NCBI GenBank assembly: GCA_946477505.1
Contig: CAMKYP010000084.1
Coordinates: forward strand, 1 to 11,692
Direction of reading: 5' to 3'
Source: an uncultured Dechloromonas sp.
Lineage (GTDB): Bacteria > Pseudomonadota > Gammaproteobacteria > Burkholderiales > Rhodocyclaceae
Length of the DNA stretch: 11,692 nt
Both the position numbers and the translations under genes were made by a program. The notes under the pieces were generated by a model. That model worked only from the letters and a program-made list of their open reading frames with translations. It was not told where the DNA came from and ran no database searches. Below are positions 1 to 7,400 of this stretch, piece after piece (within the stretch, counting starts at the first letter, position 1; every line of letters begins with the position of its first letter).

Positions 1-142
1 GTTGGGGAGCATTCATCCTAGAGCGGTTCGATGATTCGAAATAGACGAAATTTACTGATCTATATTTCGTTTTTATCGAATTATTTTGCGGCTATCGGTG
101 TTGGGATAAGCATCGTTTATCCGCGTTTTTTCGGGGTAAGTC

Positions 143-151
143 TGTGGATAA
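143..151 (-). promoter_or_regulatory. DnaA-box consensus match
   Basis: The minus strand reads TTATCCACA, an exact match to the E. coli DnaA-box consensus. Two weaker matches, each with two mismatches, lie nearby: TTGGGATAA at 101-109 (TTATCCCAA on the minus strand) and TTATCCGCG at 117-125. Those two are also arms of an inverted repeat (104-109 with 117-122). A single exact 9-mer can arise by chance, and no dnaA or dnaN gene is in view, so the sequence match is certain but a role in binding DnaA is not. Confidence 0.35.
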
Positions 152-169
152 GCTCTGGGCTGTTTTCGT

Positions 170-197
170 AACAGCTTGTCAGGCAAGCTGTTTTTTT
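170..197 (+). terminator. Rho-independent terminator upstream of acnB
   Basis: AACAGCTTG (170-178) pairs perfectly with CAAGCTGTT (184-192) around a 5-base loop. The T-run covers 191-197, so the 9-bp stem leads straight into a U-tract. This is a textbook intrinsic terminator for plus-strand transcription. No plus-strand protein gene precedes it within the window, so it ends either a transcript entering from the left or a short non-coding RNA started in the AT-rich stretch. acnB has its own promoter candidate downstream, which fits insulation from upstream transcription. Confidence 0.8.
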
Positions 198-202
198 ATA
201 TT

Positions 203-224
203 GCTCAAATTTTGAGCATTGAGC
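203..224. promoter_or_regulatory. Palindromic operator-like site with extra half-site
   Basis: GCTCAAA (203-209) and TTTGAGC (211-217) form a perfect 15-base palindrome around a central T. A further direct copy of the half-site TTGAGC follows at 219-224, giving three half-sites in 22 bases. The site is centred about 60 bases upstream of the -10 candidate of acnB, a usual place for a transcription factor. I cannot name the regulator. The symmetry is directly visible, but its use as an operator is inference. Confidence 0.4.
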
Positions 225-247
225 TTGCTGCAGCGCACATCAAGTGC

Positions 248-276
248 ATGGCAAAACCCTGAAGATAAGCTATCAT
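248..276 (+). promoter_or_regulatory. Candidate sigma-70 promoter of acnB
   Basis: A -35 candidate ATGGCA (248-253, 4 of 6 consensus bases) and a -10 candidate TATCAT (271-276, 5 of 6) are separated by 17 bases. Transcription would start near 283, giving a leader of about 105 bases before the GTG start. The near-palindrome TCATATATAAGA (273-284, one mismatch between its halves) overlaps the -10 and start point and could be a repressor site. A second -10-like TAAAAT at 342-347 has no fitting -35 sequence. Confidence 0.45.
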
Positions 277-374
277 ATATAAGACTTGCGAGCCGGCCTC
301 GGGAAGCTACAAGCCGAACCAATCGGCCGCCGCCATTGTCGTAAAATATTCGTTTCCCAGAGCAACCCTTTACG

Positions 375-382
375 AAAGGAAG
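375..382 (+). promoter_or_regulatory. Ribosome binding site deciding the acnB start
   Basis: AAAGGAAG lies five bases before the GTG at 388. It decides for GTG 388 against the upstream in-frame TTG at 286, which would add 34 residues not found in AcnB proteins. Confidence 0.8.
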
Positions 383-387
383 TCGCC

Positions 388-2976
388 GTGCTTGAAGCCT
401 ATCGCGCCCACGTTGCAGAGCGTGCAGCCCTCGGTATCCCCCCGCTGCCCCTGTCCAAGCAACAGACCACCGAACTGGTGGCCCTGCTGAAGAATCCCCC
501 CGCTGGCGAGGAAGCCGCTCTGGTCGAACTGATCACCTATCGCGTTCCGGCCGGGGTCGACGATGCCGCCAAGGTCAAGGCCGAGTTCCTGGCCAAGGTC
601 GCCAAGGGCGAAGAATCCTGTGCCCTGATCTCCAAGGAAAAGGCGACCGAACTGCTCGGCACCATGCTGGGCGGCTACAACGTCAAGCCGCTGATCGACC
701 TGCTGGGTTGCGGCACCTGTGGCGCCGTTGCCGCCGAAGGTCTGAAGAAGACCCTGCTGGTGTTCGACTACTTCCACGACGTCGCCGAGCTGGCCAAGGC
801 CGGCAACGCCAACGCCAAGGCCGTCATGCAGTCCTGGGCCGACGGCGAGTGGTTCACCTCGCGTCCGGAAGTGCCGGCTTCGCAAAAGCTGACCGTCTTC
901 AAGGTCACCGGCGAAACCAACACCGACGACCTGTCGCCGGCGCCGGATGCCTGGTCGCGTCCGGACATCCCGCTGCACGCCCTGGCCATGCTGAAGAACC
1001 CGCGTCCGGGTATCGAAGCCGACGAGCCGGGCGTTCGCGGCCCGATCAAGCAACTGGAAAAGCTGGCCGCCAAGGGCAACCTGATCGCCTACGTCGGCGA
1101 CGTGGTCGGTACCGGTTCTTCCCGCAAGTCGGCCACCAACTCCGTGCTGTGGTTCACCGGCGAAGACATCCCGTTCGTTCCGAACAAGCGTTTCGGCGGC
1201 GTCTGCCTCGGCTCCAAGATCGCCCCGATTTTCTTCAACACCATGGAAGATGCCTGCGCCCGGCCGAGCGAAAGCGATGCCGGCCAGATTGACATGGGCG
1301 ACGAGATCGAGCTCAAGGTCGACCAGGCTACCGGCAAGGTCACCGCGCTGAAGAACGGCGCCACCATCGCCGAATCCCAGCTCAAGACCCTCGTCATCCT
1401 CGACGAAGTCCGCGCTGGCGGCCGTATTCCCCTGATCATCGGTCGCGGCCTGACCACCAAGGCCCGTGAATTCCTCGGCCTGCCGCAATCCACCCTGTTC
1501 CGCCTGCCGCAGAACCCGGCCGACAACGGCAAGGGCTACTCGCTGGCCCAGAAGATGGTCGGCAAGGCCTGTGGCGTCACCGGCATCCGTCCGGGTACCT
1601 ACTGCGAGCCGAAGATGACGACCGTCGGCTCCCAGGACACCACCGGTCCGATGACCCGCGATGAGTTGAAGGATCTGGCCTGCCTCGGCTTTTCTGCCGA
1701 CCTGGTCATGCAGTCCTTCTGCCACACCGCCGCTTATCCGAAGCTGGTCGACGTGCGCATGCACCGCGAACTGCCGTCCTTCATCTCAACCCGCGGCGGC
1801 GTCTCGCTGCGTCCCGGTGACGGCGTCATCCACTCCTGGCTGAACCGCCTGCTGCTGCCGGATACCGTTGGTACCGGCGGCGACTCGCACACCCGTTTCC
1901 CGATCGGCATCTCCTTCCCGGCTGGTTCCGGTCTGGTCGCCTTCGCTGCCGCCACCGGCGTCATGCCGCTGGACATGCCGGAATCCGTGCTGGTCCGTTT
2001 CAAGGGCAAGATGCAGGACGGCATCACCCTGCGCGACCTGGTCAACGCCATTCCGTACTACGCCATCAAGCAGGGCCTGCTGACCGTCGAGAAGAAGGGC
2101 AAGAAGAACGTTTTCTCCGGCCGCATCCTGGAAATCGAAGGTCTGCCGGATCTCAAGGTCGAACAGGCCTTCGAGCTCTCCGACGCTGCTGCCGAGCGTT
2201 CTGCTGCCGCCTGCTCGGTCGCCCTGAACAAGGAGCCGATCGTCGAGTACATGCGTTCGAACATCACGCTGATGAAGTGGATGATCGCCGAAGGCTACCA
2301 GGACGCCCGTACGCTGAAGCGCCGCATCGCCGCCATGGAAGAATGGATCGCCAACGGCACGCTGCTCAAGGCCGACTCTGATGCCGAATACGCCGCCGTG
2401 ATCGAAATCGACCTGGCCGACGTCACCGAGCCGATCCTGGCCTGCCCGAACGATCCGGACGACGTCAAGCTGCTGTCCGAAGTCGCCGGCGACAAGATCG
2501 ACGAAGTCTTCATCGGTTCGTGCATGACCAACATCGGCCATTTCCGTGCCGCCGGCAAGGTCCTCGAAGGCAAGTCGGACATCCCGACCCGTCTGTGGAT
2601 CGCTCCGCCGACCAAGATGGACGCCCTGATCCTGACCGAGGAAGGCTACTACGGCGTGCTCGGCAAGTCCGGTGCCCGTATGGAAATGCCGGGCTGCTCG
2701 CTGTGTATGGGTAACCAGGCACAGATCCGCAAGGGTTCCACCGCGATCTCCACCTCCACCCGTAACTTCCCGAACCGCCTTGGTATCGACACCCGTGTCT
2801 ACCTGGGTTCCGCCGAACTGGCCGCCATGTGCGCCCTGGCCGGCCGCATCATCACGGTTCCGGAATACATGGAGCAGATCAAGCTGGTCAACGCCAAGGC
2901 CGCCGACGTGTATCGCTACATGAACTTCGACCAGATTCCGGAGTTCGTCGAAGTCGCCGCGACCGTCGAGATGTAA
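388..2976 (+). CDS. acnB: Aconitate hydratase B (aconitase B / 2-methylisocitrate dehydratase)
   Basis: This cytosolic TCA-cycle enzyme isomerises citrate to isocitrate through cis-aconitate using a [4Fe-4S] cluster. AcnB of other bacteria also dehydrates or rehydrates 2-methylcitrate intermediates and can bind mRNA when apo. The protein is 862 residues, against 865 in E. coli, and is nearly collinear with it. In order it has a HEAT-like N-terminal domain (about 1-160), the swivel domain with GDVVGTGSSRKS (about 165-380), then the three catalytic domains. The cluster ligands are C712 in IGSCMTN and C770 and C773 in GCSLCMGN. The conserved GGDSHTRF and STSTRNFPNRLG segments are present. The GTG start follows AAAGGAAG and gives VLEAYRAHVAERA, matching the family N-terminus. 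A non-ligand CxxC (C108, C111) sits in the HEAT-like domain where E. coli has no cysteines. The gene is monocistronic and converges on the hsd operon. Identification is very secure. Confidence 0.98.
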   Translation: MLEAYRAHVAERAALGIPPLPLSKQQTTELVALLKNPPAGEEAALVELITYRVPAGVDDAAKVKAEFLAKVAKGEESCALISKEKATELLGTMLGGYNVKPLIDLLGCGTCGAVAAEGLKKTLLVFDYFHDVAELAKAGNANAKAVMQSWADGEWFTSRPEVPASQKLTVFKVTGETNTDDLSPAPDAWSRPDIPLHALAMLKNPRPGIEADEPGVRGPIKQLEKLAAKGNLIAYVGDVVGTGSSRKSATNSVLWFTGEDIPFVPNKRFGGVCLGSKIAPIFFNTMEDACARPSESDAGQIDMGDEIELKVDQATGKVTALKNGATIAESQLKTLVILDEVRAGGRIPLIIGRGLTTKAREFLGLPQSTLFRLPQNPADNGKGYSLAQKMVGKACGVTGIRPGTYCEPKMTTVGSQDTTGPMTRDELKDLACLGFSADLVMQSFCHTAAYPKLVDVRMHRELPSFISTRGGVSLRPGDGVIHSWLNRLLLPDTVGTGGDSHTRFPIGISFPAGSGLVAFAAATGVMPLDMPESVLVRFKGKMQDGITLRDLVNAIPYYAIKQGLLTVEKKGKKNVFSGRILEIEGLPDLKVEQAFELSDAAAERSAAACSVALNKEPIVEYMRSNITLMKWMIAEGYQDARTLKRRIAAMEEWIANGTLLKADSDAEYAAVIEIDLADVTEPILACPNDPDDVKLLSEVAGDKIDEVFIGSCMTNIGHFRAAGKVLEGKSDIPTRLWIAPPTKMDALILTEEGYYGVLGKSGARMEMPGCSLCMGNQAQIRKGSTAISTSTRNFPNRLGIDTRVYLGSAELAAMCALAGRIITVPEYMEQIKLVNAKAADVYRYMNFDQIPEFVEVAATVEM

Positions 2977-2985
2977 TCAGTTGTA

Positions 2986-3007
2986 CATTCCCGAGCAATC
3001 GGGAGTG
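2986..3007 (+). other. GNRA-loop hairpin in the acnB 3' UTR
   Basis: A 9-bp stem with one G-T wobble closes a GCAA tetraloop (arms 2986-2994 and 2999-3007). It begins nine bases after the acnB stop codon. No T-run follows, so it is not a terminator by itself. It may protect the mRNA 3' end or act together with the terminator hairpin that starts five bases later. Confidence 0.55.
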
Positions 3008-3011
3008 CGGA

Positions 3012-3047
3012 AAAAAGCCCCTGCCGGGAAACCGGTGGGGGCTTTTT
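3012..3047. terminator. Bidirectional rho-independent terminator between acnB and the hsd operon
   Basis: Arms 3012-3027 and 3032-3047 form a 16-bp stem, including two G-T wobbles, with a GAAA tetraloop. The outer pairs are A-T on both sides, so a U-tract trails the stem whichever strand is transcribed. It lies 36 bases after the acnB stop and 23 bases beyond the last stop of the minus-strand operon. It therefore most likely ends both convergent transcripts. Confidence 0.88.
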
Positions 3048-3069
3048 GTTGTCTGATTGTTGAACAGCG

Positions 3070-3231
3070 TTAATTCAGCCGAATTTTTAACGGCTTCCCG
3101 TTAATAGTAGTCCGTATTGCGTTATCATTCGACTCGGCCTTGTAGCCGCTGACCCTTTGCCTTTGGCTTTGGATCCTGGCGCACCAGTGTGCGAATGCCT
3201 CAGTCGCCGTCAAGAACTGGGGCTTTTTCAT
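3070..3231 (-). CDS. 53-residue basic protein, ATGA-coupled last gene of the operon
   Basis: I do not recognise this protein. It begins MKKPQFLTATEAFAHW and ends TTINGKPLKIRLN. It is rich in Lys and Arg with few acidic residues, so it should be basic, and it has no signal peptide or membrane segment. The ATG (3231-3229) overlaps the TGA of the 175-residue gene (3230-3228) by the classic ATGA arrangement. AAGGGG (3241-3236) sits four bases upstream as a ribosome binding site. The overlap and binding site argue for a real, translationally coupled gene. A short hairpin, TTAACGG paired with CCGTTAA (3087-3104), lies inside its 3' end. By position it could be a partner or antidote of the preceding protein, but basic character is not typical of an antitoxin and no sequence match supports the idea. 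Confidence 0.6.
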   Translation of the reverse strand: MKKPQFLTATEAFAHWCARIQSQRQRVSGYKAESNDNAIRTTINGKPLKIRLN

Positions 3232-3755
3232 TTTTCCCCTTCGACTTTCTTTGCTTTTCGCTGATCAATCAGCGCGCCGTTCTTGCGCCGGATTTCCCGC
3301 TCGTAATCGCGGTCATTCGTCGGGTAGGCTGAAACGAACTGCAATGGAGCGTTCGGGTCGGTCGGTTGGTTGAAGACGACCACATAGGCTTCTTCGATCA
3401 CATAGAACAGCTTTCGGCGCTTGGGTTTTCCATCTTCCTGGAACTGCTCTTGATAGAGGCTAACCGTTCCGGCGCTGACAGCCAGGACCTCCTTGATCCA
3501 AAGTATCCGTTCTGCCCGGCGTGGATCAAGTTCGGTTGAATGATTGAGGCCTTGGCGAAAACCTGGATTGCGGGTGAATGCATGTTCGAAAGCATTGATC
3601 CCGAATTTTATCGGTCGGCCACGCCAATCCTGAAAAATTGGTATGACCCCGTTGCTATCGCGAACGTAGGTTTCGATATAGATTTGGCGATAGGCATTCC
3701 ACAAATTGCCATTCGCCGGTTTGAGGCGTAGAAGCTTCCACAGGTGTTGCCCCAT
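3228..3755 (-). CDS. Uncharacterised 175-residue protein, possible BECR-type nuclease fold
   Basis: I cannot name a family with confidence. Visible blocks are WRGRPIKFGINAFEHAF (44-60), DPRRAERILWIKEVL (77-91), KLFYVIEEAYVVVF (115-128) and QFVSAYPTND (139-148), followed by a charged Arg/Lys tail. A histidine in the first block, an Arg-rich helix, paired hydrophobic strands and a final strand with S/T and Y resemble the Barnase-EndoU-ColicinE5/D-RelE (BECR) RNases, including phage-linked PBECR domains. That resemblance is from memory of the pattern, not from a match. There is no signal peptide or membrane segment. The ATG is three bases after the DUF3800 stop, with AAGG about nine to ten bases upstream. 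The gene overlaps the next one by four bases. By eye it is less GC-rich than hsdR. If the fold is right, H58, R80/R83, Y144 and T146 are candidate active-site residues. Confidence 0.8.
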   Translation of the reverse strand: MGQHLWKLLRLKPANGNLWNAYRQIYIETYVRDSNGVIPIFQDWRGRPIKFGINAFEHAFTRNPGFRQGLNHSTELDPRRAERILWIKEVLAVSAGTVSLYQEQFQEDGKPKRRKLFYVIEEAYVVVFNQPTDPNAPLQFVSAYPTNDRDYEREIRRKNGALIDQRKAKKVEGEK

Positions 3756-3758
3756 GGT

Positions 3759-4454
3759 TTACTGCCCTTGCCAGTTGAAGATGTTGAACTTGGGGTCGCT
3801 TCCCTTCCATGGTGACGAAAAGGCCAGCGATTTTTTGCCGATACGGTCAGCTAGGTGATTGCAGAAATCAAACTTTGCCTGGCTTGCATTGCGTTGATTC
3901 CAGGCATAGCCAACTGCGCCAATGAGTAAATCGGTTAGCTGAATCAGCGGTTGTTCATGTGAACTGACCGGTTCCAGGCAGGCAATTTTGGCGCGACCGC
4001 TCAATTTGCGTCCCAAGACCTCGCGCAAATCGGCAAAGCGCTCCTGGCAGGCGTTCTGCTGCCAGTCGAGATAGATGTGATAGACATTCCCTGGCTGCAG
4101 CCAGTGCACCAAGGTTTGGTAGTACAGCTTGTAGAAACCAAGCTCCTTGTCGCCATCGTTGAATTGATCGTGTTTTAACTGGGTACGGTCGGTCACCAGG
4201 CAGCGAAAGCGTAGCTCCGGCTCGTCGCGAAAGAGCGTGACCAATTCGTCAAAGAATGCCGCTTTGCCCGGTGCCACCTTGCTCCAGCCGAATTCGCCGC
4301 GAGCGGCATGTTTGGCTTGCAGACAATGGATGCGATGCACGATGTCGCGCTTGAGTTCGCGTGGGCAGCTGATGGCACCAATGACAAGATAACGGTCGGC
4401 TGCATCCGATGTATGTCGGCTTTCATCACAGTAAATATTGATTTCCTGGGCCAT
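3759..4454 (-). CDS. DUF3800 domain protein, predicted RNase-H-like fold
   Basis: This 231-residue protein has the hallmarks of the DUF3800 family: YCDES at the N-terminus (D10, E11), GEFGWSKV (53-60), FYKLYYQTL (107-115), YLDWQ (128-132, D130), IQLTDLLIGAV (171-181, D175) and a C-terminal KFNIFNW (222-228). The spaced acidic residues D10/E11, D130 and D175 fit a metal-dependent RNase-H-like nuclease site. That biochemical role is predicted for the family rather than shown here. The family often appears beside restriction systems and other defence genes. It starts nine bases after the hsdR stop, with AAGG (4465-4462) overlapping that stop as a ribosome binding site seven bases from the ATG. 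It is therefore almost certainly expressed with hsdR. The family call is secure; the function is not. Confidence 0.92.
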   Translation of the reverse strand: MAQEINIYCDESRHTSDAADRYLVIGAISCPRELKRDIVHRIHCLQAKHAARGEFGWSKVAPGKAAFFDELVTLFRDEPELRFRCLVTDRTQLKHDQFNDGDKELGFYKLYYQTLVHWLQPGNVYHIYLDWQQNACQERFADLREVLGRKLSGRAKIACLEPVSSHEQPLIQLTDLLIGAVGYAWNQRNASQAKFDFCNHLADRIGKKSLAFSSPWKGSDPKFNIFNWQGQ

Positions 4455-4463
4455 ATCGAAGCC

Positions 4464-7400
4464 TTAATGCAAAGAAGATTCGCCACCTGGACGCATCAGG
4501 TAGCCGAAGACACGAGCGCTCAGCAGCTTGATTTCCGATTCGTCGAACGGCTCGGGCAGCTCAGCATAAAAGTGGTCGAGGATGGCGGTTTCGACCTGGG
4601 CTCGTGTCGCCGCGCGATCCTGCCAGTAAGCGGCCAGCACCTTCCGTTGTTCAAGGGTCGGCAGCAAATCCTTCGCCGCTTTGCGGATGCGATCGATTTC
4701 GCTGGGCTTTAGGTTTTCCTTCTGTAGCAGGTCGAAGATTGCCAGCTGTTCCTCGTTGTCGAAACCCTCGCGCACGAAGCGGCGAGCTTCCACATCGAGC
4801 TCATCGTCCAGCGCCATCAGGCGTTCGAAAATGTGGGCAATTTCGGCCGCATCCTTCTCGCGGTTGTAGTCGCGGATGATGCGCTGGTATTTCTCGTACA
4901 AATCCACCCGGCTCGGGTTGGCGCGCAACATCGCTGCTAGCCGGGCTTCAATTTTTTCCTTGAGGTCGAAGGTCTTGGCCTGCTGCTCGGCGCGGGCGAA
5001 TTCCTGTTGCAGGCGTTCGAAATTGATCTTGGAAATGTCGTAGGGGTTCCGCGTCGGTTCAGCCACCTTGGGCGCGTCGAACGCCACCGCATCATCTACT
5101 ACGTCGTGCAGCTCGCGAAGCATGGCGGAAATGTCGTCGACATGCTTACGCTCGTTTAGCTTGTTATAGATGGCTGACAGCGCATCGTGTTCGTCGTAGT
5201 GCTCGGCGAGGTCCGGGTGCGGGAAGAGGGCGCGGAACTTGGCCTGCATGGCCTCGACCAACACATTGAAGGTGACACGGCTTTCGTCGTTGCGCTTGAC
5301 GCAACCTACTGCGAAGGCGATGGGCTCCAGTTTGTCCAGGTACTGCGGCTTGATCAGCAGCATCAAATCGAAGCCCAAGCCTTCCACATGGGTGCGCGCC
5401 GCCTTCACGCTGGCGGCGTAATCGGCCAGCGCCATTTTTTCGTCTTCCAGCGGGTCCACCGCAGCAGCCGGGTCGCCGGCTTCGGCTTGGGCGGCGAAGG
5501 TTGCCAGCGCCTTGCGCAGGCTGCGCACCATGCCGTTGTAGTCCACCACCCAGCCGGATTTCTTGTCCTTGTACACCCGGTTGACGCGGGCGATGGCCTG
5601 CATCAGCGTGTGGCCCTGCATCGGCTTGTCGAGGTAGAGCGTTGCTAGGCTCTTCACGTCAAAGCCGGTCAGCCACATGGCGCAAACAATAACCAGCCGG
5701 AAAGGATGGTCGGCCCGCTTGAAGTCCTCATCAAGCCGTCGCTTGGCCAGCTTCTGGGCGTGCGGTGCCAGGTCGAGGCCGTAGGCGGCGTAGTCCTTCG
5801 CCAGGTCCTTGCTGTCGGCACCGCTGATCACTACGCAGATTTCCGTTTCCTTCAGCCAAACTAGCTCTCGTTCGAGCAAGTCGAGGTACTGGCTTTCAGC
5901 TAGCCCCTTGGCGGCGAGCCGCTTGGCCTCGGCATCGCGCTTGGCGGAGATTTCGACGATTCGTTGCTGCCAGCAGTCCTGCACGTAAGTGTACATGCGC
6001 CCGCAAGTCAGCTTATCCCAGCAGACCAGCATCGCCTTGCCGGTGTTCCAGCGGCGGGTGTAATGGCCGACCAAATCGGCAGCGACCTTTTCCAGGCGAG
6101 TATCGGAAGTGACCAGCGGGTATTCCTGCGCCAGCTTTCGGTAGAGGGCTTCCTCCTGATCGCCATCGATTTCCCCAGCCCGGTAGGCGGCGTCGATGCG
6201 CTCCTGAATCTTGGCCTGAATGTCCGGGTCGATCAGCGTCAGCTTGCCGCCCCGGTTTTCGTAATAGAGCTTGACTGTGGAATCGTCTTCCACCGCCCGC
6301 TTGAAATCGTAGGTGGAAACATAAGGCCCGAACACCTCGCGGGTCAGCTGCCGCTCCTTGGCCTCGATCAGCGGTGTGCCGGTAAAGCCGATGAACTTGG
6401 CCTTGGGCAGCGCGTGGCGCATGTTCCAGGCCAGGGTGCCGTATTGCGTGCGGTGCGCCTCGTCGGACAGCACGATCAGGTCGCCCTTGTCGGTCAGGCC
6501 TTCCTTCGGCGGGCGTTGCTTGAACTTCTGCACCAAGGTGAACTGCACCCGCAAATCCCGTTTCAGGCGCTCAACCACGGAAGCGGAATCGGGAATGCGC
6601 GCCGCCTTGGCGTCGGCGATCACGTCGCACTGGGCAAAGGTGGTCGCGATCTGGTCGTCGAGATCGAGGCGGTCGGTGACGACGAGGAAGGAATACCGCC
6701 CGCCCAGCGTGCGCCGCACCTTGTTGACCAAAAATACCATCGAGTAAGACTTGCCGCTCCCCTGGGTGTGCCAATACACCCCCAGCCGGCCCGCCGCCAC
6801 TTCCGCCTGAATCGCCGGGTCTTCGGATACAAGGCGCTGGATCACCCGATTGACGCCCAGGTACTGGTGGTTGCGCGCCACGATCTTGGCGGCCTGGGCT
6901 GAGCCCTCGCTGTGGTCGAACACGGTGAAGTTCTGCACGATGTCGAGCAGCGCCGACTTGTTACCCATGCCGCGCAGCAAGGTTTGCAACAGCGGCGCCT
7001 CCTTCGGCGGCATCGCATCGGCTTCGTTGAGCCGTCGCCAGCGGTAAAAATGCTCCCACGGGCTGGTGATCGAACCGAACAGCGCGTCGTGGCCGTTGGA
7101 GAGCACGACAAAAGCGTTGAAGAAAAACAGGTGGCGAATGTCGCGCTTGTAGTCGGCCAGGTTCTTGTCGAAACCCAGCTTCACGTCCTTGTCATAGCGC
7201 TTGAGTTCGATGAAGAGCAGCGGCAGGCCGTTGACGAAGCCCACCAGATCGGCCCGCCGGGGTTGCCGGCCCTCGACCCACAACTCGCGCACCATCAGGA
7301 AATCGTTGTCGGCAACTTTCTGGGGGTTGAATTCGATCACCTTGATGACGAACTGCCCCAAATGCCCGGCGGCATCGCGGGCTTCCACCGTTACGCCATC

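Larger units (their letters stand above)
1..387. other. AT-rich intergenic region upstream of acnB
   Basis: No convincing gene lies in this stretch. It is clearly richer in A and T than the rest of the window, especially at about 35-90. It holds a terminator hairpin (170-197), DnaA-box-like sequences (101-151), a palindrome with an extra half-site (203-224), a likely acnB promoter (248-276) and a roughly 105-base acnB leader. GATAAGC occurs three times (105-111, 147-153, 264-270). At the left edge, minus-strand ATGs at 16-14 and 12-10 with AGGA at 19-16 could start a divergent gene running off the window, but the spacing is poor and too little is visible to call it. Confidence 0.8.

Noticed and set aside
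1..200. Chromosomal replication origin or dif site
   Set aside because: Only one exact DnaA box is present, no dnaA/dnaN/parA genes are in view, and no XerC/XerD-type 28-base core is recognisable.
286..387. In-frame N-terminal extension of acnB from a TTG
   Set aside because: The 34 extra residues are not part of AcnB proteins, no ribosome binding site precedes the TTG, and the GTG at 388 has a good one and gives the family N-terminus.
370..1764. 464-codon minus-strand frame opposite acnB
   Set aside because: It lies entirely antisense to acnB with no recognisable domain, which is typical of a GC-rich shadow frame.
3087..3104. Hairpin TTAACGG/CCGTTAA as a terminator of the minus-strand operon
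   Set aside because: On the minus strand it is followed by A residues rather than a T-run, and it lies inside the 53-residue frame. The terminator at 3012-3047 fits far better.
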